From Pseudoflavonifractor sp. An44 (GTDB lineage Bacteria > Bacillota > Clostridia > Oscillospirales > Oscillospiraceae), in contig NZ_NFIH01000007.1 of assembly GCF_002161675.1 (NCBI RefSeq), forward strand, positions 55,199 to 119,198: a stretch of 64,000 nt of DNA. Direction: 5' to 3'. Of the stretch, positions 8,313-15,736 are shown in pieces. Both the position numbers and the translations under genes were made by a program. The notes below the pieces were generated by a model. The model was not told where the DNA came from. It saw nothing but the letters and a program-made list of their open reading frames with translations, and made no database searches. The stretch's first letter is position 1, and the number at the start of each line of letters is the position of its first letter.

Positions 8313-11300
8313 ATGAAAGCAAAGAACAAACGGGTGGCCGCCCTGGCACTGGCCACCGCCCTGACCTTCAGCCTGTCCGCCCCCTTTACCCTGCCCCAGG
8401 CTCGAGCCACGGACAACACCTCCGTGTCCATGAACGTGCGCAGCAGTGAGGACCTGGCCACTCTGGTCAACCCCATTGTCCAGAAGTACACCGTGGACGA
8501 TTCCCAGCAGACCTGGGTGATGTCTCCCTCCACCCGCCTGGCTGTGCTGGCCACCCAGGAGAACGTGGAGAACGAGCGTCTGGCCGAAGTGGTGAAGCTG
8601 GTCAACTCCGAGTTTGTGGAGAAGGAAGTGGTCTCCTCCACCCCCTTCACCATGGTGTACGCCAACGAGGAGGACGTGGCTTCCGCTGATGTGCTCATCA
8701 AGCTGGACACCGACAGCTCCCTGTATGACGGCTCTGAGAGCACCGAGGCCTATCGCATTGACATCGGCGCCGACGGCGTGGTCATCACCGCCGCCAGCGA
8801 GAACGCCGTCATGTACGCCCTGCGCACCATCCAGAACTACATGGTGGCCAACGACGGTCTGCCCTACGGCACCATCGTGGACTATCCCGACGTGGCCGAG
8901 CGCCGTCTCCATGTGGACTGTGCCCGTAAGTACATCAGCAAGGACTGGTTCATCCGCCAAATCCGTGAGATGTCCTTCCTGAAGATGAACGCCATCCAGA
9001 TCCACTTCTCTGAGAACCTGGGCTTCCGCATTGAGTGTGAGACCGACCCCTCCATCGTCTCTGACGAGTACCTGACCAAGGACGAGGTGCGGGAGATTCT
9101 GGCTGAGGCTGAGAAGTACGGCGTGAAGGTCATCCCCTCCTTTGACAGCCCCGGCCATGTGGACCAGATTCTCCGTGCCCACCCCGAGTATGGCCAGATC
9201 AGCAACAAGGGCTCTCACTACAAGTCCGGTTTGGACGTGACCAACCCTGAGGCTGTGGAGTACATCTACTCTCTGTACGATGAGTACATGGAGCTGTTTG
9301 AGGGCTGCACCGACTTCCACATCGGCGGCGACGAGTACATGGAGTTTGACCGCGCCCCCTTCACCACCGAGTACAAGAGCGTGCTCAACGACTACGCCAA
9401 GAAGACCCTGGGCTCTGAGTACCAGTGGAAGGACGTGCTGGCCAACTACATCAACGAGCTGGCCGAGTATGTCCACTCCAAGGGCTTCACTCCCCGTGTG
9501 TGGAACGACGGCCTGTACTACGGCGAGAATTCCTGGGAAGGAGCTCAGCGCATTGTCATGCACGACTACATCGGCATTGACTTCTGGTCCCAGATGACCT
9601 GGAACCGGGACATCGCCAGACTCCAGACCTTCATCGACAAGGGTCACGACACCATCTACAACATCAACTCCAGCTTCTTCTACTATGTGCTGCGCAACGA
9701 TAAGCCCACCGACGGCCGTGAACAGCACTCCTTCGATGTCCTGAACCAGGACAAGAACATTTTCGAGAACTGGACCCCCGGTAAGTTCTCCTCCAACACC
9801 ATTGCCGATGATCACCCCTCCATCAAGGGTGCCGCCATGGGCATCTGGTGCGACAACCCCACCCTGGTGGATGAAGACGTGATCACCGAGGACATCGCCG
9901 ACGAGCTGCGTGCTCTGGCCTCCAAGGCCTGGAACGTGGAGAGCAACGCCACCATCAACTTCGAGCAGTTCAAGGAGAACTATCAGGTGCTGGGCAACGT
10001 GGCTGGCTTTGAGAAGGGCTCCACCCTCCCCGACGCCGGTGAGTTCCAGAGCGCTGAGAGCCTGGGCACCGTCACCCTGCGGTACGTCAGCGACACCGGC
10101 AAGGTGCTCAAGGAGGACGTGGTGAAGTACGGCACCATCGGCAACGACTACTCCTTCACCGCCGACGACATCTACGGCTACAAGCTGGTGAGCGAGGGCA
10201 CCGTCTCCGGCACCTACTCCAAGGAAGGTGACGTGTACACCTTCACCTACACCCTGTTCACCGACAAGACCGATCTGGGCGCCGAGCTGGAGGCAAAGCT
10301 CAACGCCGCCGACTACATCCCCGCCACCTTCGCCGAGTACCAGACCGCTCTGGACGCTGCCCAGGCCGTGTATGACCAGGAGGACAGCGAGCAGCTGGCG
10401 GTGGACGAGGCTCTGGCCGCCCTCACCGAGGCCAAGGCCAAGGCCGTTCTGCTCAAGAACTTCGCTCTGTATGTGGAGACCCAGTTCCCCCTCACCGACA
10501 TTGGCTATCAGTCCGGCTACACCGAGTACAAGGCCGCTGTGAACGCTGCGGAAGAGGTTCTGTACTCCCAGGGCAATGACGCCCAGGCTGTGGCCGCCGC
10601 CCTGGAGTCTGTGAACACCGCCAAGGCCGCTCTCATGCTGCCCGACGGCAACACTCCCACCGTCACCGCCACCGACAGCTACTATCAGAGCTACAGCTAT
10701 GACAAGATGCTGGACGGCAACCTGAACACCAAGTGCTGGTTCGAGAAGGACCAGGAGGCTGGCAAGGAGTTCGTGTTCACCTTCCCCCAGGCTGTGAACA
10801 TGTCTCAGATTCGCGTGGTGCAGCCCAGCAACGTGGGCGCTGACATTCTGGAGGGTGCCGACGTTCAGGTGTCCACCGACAAGGAGACCTGGACCACCGT
10901 GGGCCACCTGGACAGCTCTTCTTCTGACACCACCATCGAGTTTGACTCCACCGTGGTCAAGTACGTCCGAGTTCTGCTCACTGCCACCAAGAAGAACTGG
11001 TATCAGATCTCCGAGGTTCAGTTCACCTACGAGCAGATTCCCGAGGACACCACCGTCCGGGACATCATCGCCGAGGCTGAGGCCATCGACATCACCGGCA
11101 AGGATGTGGCCGCCGTCAACACCATGATCGACGCCCTCATCGAGGTGCAGAAGCTGTACGCCGAGGACAGCAAGGACACTGCTGAGGCCGTGGCTGCCCT
11201 GCGTACTGCCATCGACCAGCTGACCGACACCGACGAGCCCGCCACCGAGGCCAGCAAGGCTCTGCTGCAAAAGGTGTATGACTACGCCGCTGCCCAGGAT

Positions 11301-12278
11301 ACCAGCAACCTCATCCCCACTGTGGCCGCCAAGTACCAGGCTGCTCTGGACCAGGCCCAGGCCGTTCTGGCTGACCCCAACGCCACCCAGCCCGAGGTGG
11401 ACAAGGCCACTGAGGACCTGTTCGAGGCTGTGCACCTGCTGGACTTCACCCAGGGTGACAAGGAAGCTCTGAACCTGCTCATTGAGCGGGCCAAGGAAAT
11501 GGTGGCCAACGAGGACCAGTACATGGACACCAACTGGCAGATGCTGCTGGACGCCCTGGACAAGGCCGAAGCCGTGTCCGCTGACCCCGACGCTCTGCAG
11601 TATGAGGTAGACGCCGCTTATGCCGCCCTGCTGGAGGCCATTGAGGCTCAGCAGCTGCGCTGCGACAAGTCCATGCTGGAGCTGCTCATCGACCGTGCCA
11701 ACGGCATGGTGGAGAATGCCGACAAGTATGTGGAGACCAACTGGCAGATGCTGCTGGATGCTCTGGAGAAGGCCCAGACCGTCTATGACGATCCCAACGC
11801 CACCCAGGCTGAGGTAGAGACCGCCTGTGATGAGCTGCTGGAGGCCATCATGGCCCAGCGCTTCAAGGCCGACAAGTCCATCCTGGATGACCTCATCAAC
11901 CAGGCCGAGAACATGAACCTGGACGGCTATCCCGCTGAGGCTGTGGCCACCTTCCGCACCGCTCTGGCCAATGCCCAGGCTGTGATGGCGGACAACAGCC
12001 TGTCTGTGGACGATCAGAAGACTGTGAACGACGCCGTGGCTGCCCTCACCGCCGCCATGGACGGCCTCACCGCCGACGGCACTCCCGAGACCACCGACAA
12101 GCCCGAGGCCTCTGCCAAGCCTGAAGCTTCCAGCAAGCCTGAGGCCACCACCAAGCCCGAGAAGGTGCCTCAGACCGGCGACAACAGCCACCTGGCCGCT
12201 TGGGCCACGGCTGGCGTGATCTCCCTGGCTGGCGCCGCCTACGTGGTGACCCGCCGCAAGGACGAGGCCGACCAGTAA
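8313..12278 (+). CDS. Wall-anchored GH20 beta-hexosaminidase, multidomain
   Basis: Secreted exo-hexosaminidase removing terminal GlcNAc or GalNAc by substrate-assisted catalysis. The 1321 residues show a signal peptide (1-32), a GH20b domain (about 60-190), a GH20 barrel (about 193-530) with the catalytic Asp-Glu pair D340-E341 in HIGGDEYM, a MucBP-like beta domain (about 583-650), a FIVAR segment, an F5/8 C domain (about 779-908), a long set of FIVAR repeats (about 910-1250), an acidic Pro/Thr/Lys linker and the sortase motif VPQTGD (from residue 1285) with a membrane helix and basic tail. The ATG has an AAAGGAT site. Its C-terminal third is clearly homologous to that of the preceding GH84 enzyme, so the two share spacer and anchor modules. 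They probably act together on the same glycans. Confidence 0.93.
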   Translation: MKAKNKRVAALALATALTFSLSAPFTLPQARATDNTSVSMNVRSSEDLATLVNPIVQKYTVDDSQQTWVMSPSTRLAVLATQENVENERLAEVVKLVNSEFVEKEVVSSTPFTMVYANEEDVASADVLIKLDTDSSLYDGSESTEAYRIDIGADGVVITAASENAVMYALRTIQNYMVANDGLPYGTIVDYPDVAERRLHVDCARKYISKDWFIRQIREMSFLKMNAIQIHFSENLGFRIECETDPSIVSDEYLTKDEVREILAEAEKYGVKVIPSFDSPGHVDQILRAHPEYGQISNKGSHYKSGLDVTNPEAVEYIYSLYDEYMELFEGCTDFHIGGDEYMEFDRAPFTTEYKSVLNDYAKKTLGSEYQWKDVLANYINELAEYVHSKGFTPRVWNDGLYYGENSWEGAQRIVMHDYIGIDFWSQMTWNRDIARLQTFIDKGHDTIYNINSSFFYYVLRNDKPTDGREQHSFDVLNQDKNIFENWTPGKFSSNTIADDHPSIKGAAMGIWCDNPTLVDEDVITEDIADELRALASKAWNVESNATINFEQFKENYQVLGNVAGFEKGSTLPDAGEFQSAESLGTVTLRYVSDTGKVLKEDVVKYGTIGNDYSFTADDIYGYKLVSEGTVSGTYSKEGDVYTFTYTLFTDKTDLGAELEAKLNAADYIPATFAEYQTALDAAQAVYDQEDSEQLAVDEALAALTEAKAKAVLLKNFALYVETQFPLTDIGYQSGYTEYKAAVNAAEEVLYSQGNDAQAVAAALESVNTAKAALMLPDGNTPTVTATDSYYQSYSYDKMLDGNLNTKCWFEKDQEAGKEFVFTFPQAVNMSQIRVVQPSNVGADILEGADVQVSTDKETWTTVGHLDSSSSDTTIEFDSTVVKYVRVLLTATKKNWYQISEVQFTYEQIPEDTTVRDIIAEAEAIDITGKDVAAVNTMIDALIEVQKLYAEDSKDTAEAVAALRTAIDQLTDTDEPATEASKALLQKVYDYAAAQDTSNLIPTVAAKYQAALDQAQAVLADPNATQPEVDKATEDLFEAVHLLDFTQGDKEALNLLIERAKEMVANEDQYMDTNWQMLLDALDKAEAVSADPDALQYEVDAAYAALLEAIEAQQLRCDKSMLELLIDRANGMVENADKYVETNWQMLLDALEKAQTVYDDPNATQAEVETACDELLEAIMAQRFKADKSILDDLINQAENMNLDGYPAEAVATFRTALANAQAVMADNSLSVDDQKTVNDAVAALTAAMDGLTADGTPETTDKPEASAKPEASSKPEATTKPEKVPQTGDNSHLAAWATAGVISLAGAAYVVTRRKDEADQ

Positions 12279-12315
12279 TCCCCTTGCAACGATCTCAAGC
12301 CCCCCTTGAGTCGTC

Positions 12316-12359
12316 AAAAGCCCCCGCCCTCCGGCGCAAACCGAAGGGCGGGGGCTTTT
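12316..12359 (+). terminator. Intrinsic terminator after the GH20 gene
   Basis: AAAAGCCCCCGCCCT (12316-12330) pairs with AGGGCGGGGGCTTTT (12345-12359), ending in T's. It closes the hexosaminidase operon and also faces the minus-strand gene at 12379. Confidence 0.92.
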
Positions 12360-12378
12360 CATCTCTCTACAATTGGTA

Positions 12379-12573
12379 TTACCATACTTGGCGGCGTACC
12401 TGGAGGCTCTCCAACTGGTGGACCGCCTGGGTGCACCGGGCCATGTGGTAGCGGAGATAGGCCTTCTTGGCCTCCCGCTGCTCCTTCTGCCTGCGCTGGA
12501 ACAACAGCCAGTTGGCACAGGTCTTGTGGCACCCCTCCTGGTAGCTGGGACAGGTCTTCTGACAAGGCAGCAT
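12379..12573 (-). CDS. Small Cys-rich conserved protein
   Basis: A 64-residue protein with Cys residues in the pattern CxxxC near the N-terminus, then GCHKTC, followed by a basic helix rich in Arg, Lys and Gln and a short C-terminal tail. Short proteins with the GCHKTC core are common in Clostridia and their phages; their function is unknown to me. The Cys/His pattern suggests metal binding, and the basic helix could contact nucleic acid; both are inference. ATG 12573 is preceded by TAGGAG at 11 bases. It stands alone between two terminator-like hairpins. Confidence 0.65.
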   Translation of the reverse strand: MLPCQKTCPSYQEGCHKTCANWLLFQRRQKEQREAKKAYLRYHMARCTQAVHQLESLQVRRQVW

Positions 12574-12690
12574 AACAATCACCACTCCTAGAGATTCTTC
12601 CTAGTCTATGGTCTCCAGTATAGTCTCCCGTCCTGCCACTCGCCATCCAACTTGTGTAAAGTTCCTGTGAAGGTTGTGTGCACCGAACAG

Positions 12691-12722
12691 CCGGGGCAAC
12701 AGAGCGGTCCTCTGTCCCCCGG
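12691..12722 (-). other. Stable hairpin downstream of the SGNH esterase gene
   Basis: CCGGGG (12691-12696) pairs with CCCCGG (12717-12722), and ACAGAG pairs with CTCTGT inside it. It lies just past the stop of the minus-strand esterase gene. There is no T-run, so termination is uncertain. Confidence 0.4.
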
Positions 12723-12744
12723 CGTTTGTCTTTCTCATGATTGA

Positions 12745-13893
12745 TCAAGATTCGTGTTTTCCACCCTTGCGTCGGTTCAGCAAAATGGTAACTGCTACCA
12801 GACAGGCTCCCGAGATACACACCAGAATCATCCAAATCACCAGATCACTGGTATCTCCGGTTGCCGGAGGCTGCTGTGCCTGGAACACGTCCTGTGTTTG
12901 GACTGGGGGTGTGGGTGTCTGGGTTGCGGCAGGATTGCTCACATCTCCCTGGGGCTGATCTTCCACCACCACATCCTCCGTGGGCACGATGACCTGCTGG
13001 GCCAGGAGGTCGGTGACCTGCTGGGCAATGAGCCCATGTCCGTATGCATTGGGGTGGAAATCCAGGTTCAGTTTTACAGGAATGGATACAGAGGCATTAC
13101 AGGGGTTTTCGTGGGCGGTTTCAAAGGCATCATACACCTTGGCCACCGCACACTCCTGCTGCTGTGCCACCGCAGCGATCACGTTGTTGATGTCTGCCAC
13201 TCCCGCCCCAAAGGCAGCGCACAGGCTCTGGGCCGAACTGGCGAAGATGGGGTTCTTGGACAGCTCCTTGACCAAATAGCTGTACGGGTTGTACTGCTCC
13301 ACCACCACCAGCTGAACCTGGGGATTCTCCGCGCGGATATCCAAGACCATCTGGGTCAAGTGGGTATGAAAGTCGGCCAGCGCCTGGGTGGCCCGCTCCG
13401 AATTGGAAAACCCAGGTCCTACTTCCAGGGCAAAGGTGAGAACGCCCATATCTCCACCCATGACAGCATTCTTCATGTCCTCCTGGGTGGTGGGGTTCTC
13501 GGGGTTGCGCTGGTTATACGCATCGGTCAGATAGGCATACAGGGCGTTCATCAGATCATTGCCGCCCACCGTTATGGTAATGATATCCGCCTGGGAAACC
13601 GCTGCGGAAACCTGGTCTGTCTGTAGCTTGTCCAGCAGAGAGGTAGCCGTCTCTCCATCCTGGGCCAAATTGGTCAACTCCAGGCCATTGTCCTGGGCCA
13701 CCCGCTGGGCAAAACTCAACGTGTCCTCTTCCAGCCCGTACCCGGAGGAAATGCTGTCGCCCAGAGCCACATAGCTTGTCCCATTCTCAGACTGCGCTTC
13801 GGCCATGAGCACCAGGCACAAAAACAGAGCCGCCGATACCGCCACCCCCAGCAGCTTTTTCACCAGACCACCTTTCCCATTGGTCGATTTCAT
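12745..13893 (-). CDS. Surface SGNH/GDSL esterase with C-terminal anchor
   Basis: Extracytoplasmic Ser hydrolase, possibly deacetylating a polysaccharide or glycan. The 382 residues have an N-terminal signal segment (hydrophobic stretch ending near AEA), block I ALGDSISSGYG with the nucleophilic Ser, the Gly and Asn of block III in GGNDL, and block V DFHPNAYGH with the catalytic Asp-His pair. After a Pro/Thr/Gln-rich linker come PPATGD, a membrane helix and the tail RRKGGKHES, which looks like a variant sortase signal. ATG 13893 is chosen; TTG 13896 sits a better 7 bases from AAAGGAG and cannot be excluded. The neighbouring wall-anchored hexosaminidases suggest a shared surface role, but substrate is unknown. 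Confidence 0.85.
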   Translation of the reverse strand: MKSTNGKGGLVKKLLGVAVSAALFLCLVLMAEAQSENGTSYVALGDSISSGYGLEEDTLSFAQRVAQDNGLELTNLAQDGETATSLLDKLQTDQVSAAVSQADIITITVGGNDLMNALYAYLTDAYNQRNPENPTTQEDMKNAVMGGDMGVLTFALEVGPGFSNSERATQALADFHTHLTQMVLDIRAENPQVQLVVVEQYNPYSYLVKELSKNPIFASSAQSLCAAFGAGVADINNVIAAVAQQQECAVAKVYDAFETAHENPCNASVSIPVKLNLDFHPNAYGHGLIAQQVTDLLAQQVIVPTEDVVVEDQPQGDVSNPAATQTPTPPVQTQDVFQAQQPPATGDTSDLVIWMILVCISGACLVAVTILLNRRKGGKHES

Positions 13894-14008
13894 CAAACAA
13901 TTGCTCCTTTCTGTTCCAATGCGGGTATTTTAATACACGAAAAGGCGACTCGTAAATCGGCCGAAAGTATGATGCTCCCCTCTTGTGCCACGGGCGCCCC
14001 TCCTTATC

Positions 14009-14037
14009 TTGCCCTTTTCTGGGGAAAGGCGTATAAT
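14009..14037 (+). promoter_or_regulatory. Sigma-A promoter for the MATE gene
   Basis: TTGCCC (14009-14014), 17 bases, then a perfect TATAAT (14032-14037). It lies 38 bases before the TTG start of the MATE gene. Confidence 0.75.
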
Positions 14038-14075
14038 AAAATAATACAAATTTTCAAAGGAGGGGAGTTTTACCC

Positions 14076-15449
14076 TTGAACCCCAACGACAAAACCCAGC
14101 TCTTTGAATCCACTCCCATTCCCAAGGCCATTGCCACCCTGGCCATCCCCACGGTGATGAGTTCCCTGGTGATGGTGCTGTACAACCTGGCAGATACCTT
14201 TTTTGTGGGTATGCTCAATGATCCCATAGAAAACGCCGCCGTCACTCTGGCCGCTCCGGTTCTGTTGGCCTTCAACGCCGTCAACAACCTCTTCGGCGTG
14301 GGCAGCTCCAGCATGATGAGCCGCGCTCTGGGACGAAAAGACTACGACACCGTGTATAAGAGCTCTGCCTTTGGCTTCTACTGCTCCATTCTCTGCGGCA
14401 TGCTCTTCTCGGTGTTCTATTTTCTCCTGCGTGTGCCCCTGTTGACGGTGTTGGGTGCCGACGCCCAGACCGCCGCCAGCACCACCGGGTATCTGACCTG
14501 GACCACCGGACTGGGGGCCGTTCCCGCCATTTTGAACGTAGTCATGGCCTACTTGGTGCGCTCAGAAGGCGCCTCCCTCCACGCCAGCATCGGCACCATG
14601 AGTGGATGTCTGCTCAACATCATTCTCGACCCCATCTTCATCCTCCCCTGGGGCTTCCACATGGGGGCGGCCGGAGCTGGTCTGGCCACCTGCATCTCCA
14701 ACTGTGTGGCCTGTCTGTACTTCTTTGTCCTGCTGTGGGTGCGCCGGGGCAACACCTTTGTGCGCATCCACCCCAAGCACTTCACCTTCCAAGGTGACAT
14801 CGTCAAAGGAGTGTGCGGCGTGGGCATCCCCGCCTCCATCCAAAACCTGCTCAACGTCACGGGCATGACGGTGCTCAACAACTTCACCGCCCCCTTTGGC
14901 GCCAATGCCGTGGCAGCTATGGGCATCTCCTACAAAATCTACATGGTACCCATGTATGTGGCTATGGGCCTGTCTCAAGGTCTCATGCCCCTGGTGAGTT
15001 ACAACTACGCCAGCCGAAACTACCGGCGTATGAAGCACGGCATCACCTTTACTGCCAAAATCTCTGTGTCCTCCCTGGTGGTGGTCACCGCCTGCTACTT
15101 CCTTTTCAGTCCCCAGCTCATCACTCTGTTTATGAGCAACCCGGAGGTAGTCTCCTACGGCAGCTCCTTCCTGCGGGCCATGTGTCTGGCTCTCCCCTTC
15201 TTTGCCACCGACTTCTTGGCGGTGGGTGTCTTCCAGGCCTGCGGTCTGGGACGGAACTCCCTGATCTTCGCCATTCTCCGTAAGGTAGTATTGGAAATTC
15301 CCGCCCTGTACATGCTCAATCGACTCTTCCCCCTGTATGGCCTGGCTTGGGCCCAGTTCTGTGCCGAGGTCATTCTGGCCATTGCGGCCGTGGTCACTCT
15401 CAGCCGCCTGTTCCGGCGCTTGGAAGATGGGCTGCACCACACTGCCTGA
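14076..15449 (+). CDS. MATE family multidrug/cation antiporter
   Basis: Membrane antiporter exporting drugs or metabolites in exchange for Na+ or H+. The 457 residues form about 12 hydrophobic segments with the usual MATE halves; the N-terminal helix carries IPTVMSSLVMVLYNLADTFF, typical of the family. The start is TTG 14076, needed to include the conserved first helix and placed after an AAAGGAGGGG site. It has its own promoter, and no terminator separates it from the ABC-F gene, so read-through would meet the attenuator in that gene's leader. Substrate cannot be deduced, but the ABC-F neighbour hints at drug defence. Confidence 0.9.
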   Translation: MNPNDKTQLFESTPIPKAIATLAIPTVMSSLVMVLYNLADTFFVGMLNDPIENAAVTLAAPVLLAFNAVNNLFGVGSSSMMSRALGRKDYDTVYKSSAFGFYCSILCGMLFSVFYFLLRVPLLTVLGADAQTAASTTGYLTWTTGLGAVPAILNVVMAYLVRSEGASLHASIGTMSGCLLNIILDPIFILPWGFHMGAAGAGLATCISNCVACLYFFVLLWVRRGNTFVRIHPKHFTFQGDIVKGVCGVGIPASIQNLLNVTGMTVLNNFTAPFGANAVAAMGISYKIYMVPMYVAMGLSQGLMPLVSYNYASRNYRRMKHGITFTAKISVSSLVVVTACYFLFSPQLITLFMSNPEVVSYGSSFLRAMCLALPFFATDFLAVGVFQACGLGRNSLIFAILRKVVLEIPALYMLNRLFPLYGLAWAQFCAEVILAIAAVVTLSRLFRRLEDGLHHTA

Positions 15450-15460
15450 GCCGCCCTCTC

Positions 15461-15489
15461 TTGACGGCAGATTTTATCTGTGCTACACT
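15461..15489 (+). promoter_or_regulatory. Sigma-A promoter for the ABC-F leader and gene
   Basis: TTGACG (15461-15466), 17 bases, TACACT (15484-15489). The predicted start at about 15496 produces a 240-base leader before the ABC-F coding region. Confidence 0.8.
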
Positions 15490-15520
15490 ATTTTTAATCT
15501 CATACGCAAAGGGTGAAAGT

Positions 15521-15532
15521 ATGAACAAGTAA
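15521..15532 (+). CDS. Three-residue leader peptide (Met-Asn-Lys)
   Basis: ATG AAC AAG TAA, preceded by GGTGA at 4 bases, starts 25 bases after the predicted transcription start. Its last codons lie in segment 1 of the attenuator, as expected for an ORF whose translation, rather than product, is the signal. Confidence 0.7.
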   Translation: MNK

Positions 15533-15674
15533 ACTGTTTCCTGTCATGATTGTATACCAGTGTTTGGTCCATGAAGCCATGGGCCTTGGTTTTCGTGACG
15601 CGAGGAACAGTTTACTGACCACTCTGTCTGGGGAGATGTTCTCCCTTTGTACAGGGTTTGCCTTTCGTTGCGTC

Positions 15675-15710
15675 AGTCTGTCCTCGTGTCATGCGAGGAC
15701 AGACTTTTTT
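15675..15710 (+). terminator. Attenuator terminator of the ABC-F leader
   Basis: AGTCTGTCCTCG (15675-15686) pairs perfectly with CGAGGACAGACT (15694-15705), followed by a run of T's to 15710. It stands only 27 bases before the ABC-F start, with the ribosome site in between, so it must be bypassed for expression. Confidence 0.92.
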
Positions 15711-15736
15711 CTTTGCTGCGAAAGGAGCGATTGACC

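Larger units (their letters stand above)
15496..15736 (+). promoter_or_regulatory. Ribosome-sensing transcription attenuator upstream of ABC-F
   Basis: Four segments can pair in two exclusive ways. Segment 1 (15528-15542, overlapping the end of a three-codon ORF) pairs with segment 2 (15603-15616). Segment 3 (15675-15686) pairs with segment 4 (15694-15705) as a terminator. Segment 2 (15601-15619) can instead pair with segment 3 (15672-15686) through CGAGGA, CAG and ACTGAC, which would block the terminator. A ribosome stalled on the small ORF would mask segment 1 and switch expression on. Such leaders are known upstream of antibiotic-resistance ABC-F genes in Firmicutes; this assignment is from sequence pairing only. 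Confidence 0.82.

Noticed and set aside
3484..8349. An uninterrupted 1621-codon frame on the minus strand over the GH84 gene
   Set aside because: It is a shadow of the GC-rich plus-strand gene: the product is low-complexity Gly/Val/His/Leu with no domains, and the plus strand has signal peptide, catalytic residues and anchor.
8157..12578. A 1473-codon minus-strand frame over the GH20 gene
   Set aside because: Same reason: codon bias of the plus-strand gene removes stops on the other strand; the translation has no recognisable domain or ribosome site.
12779..13626. A plus-strand frame (12754-13626) over the SGNH esterase
   Set aside because: The minus-strand gene has all SGNH blocks and a signal peptide; the plus-strand product has none.
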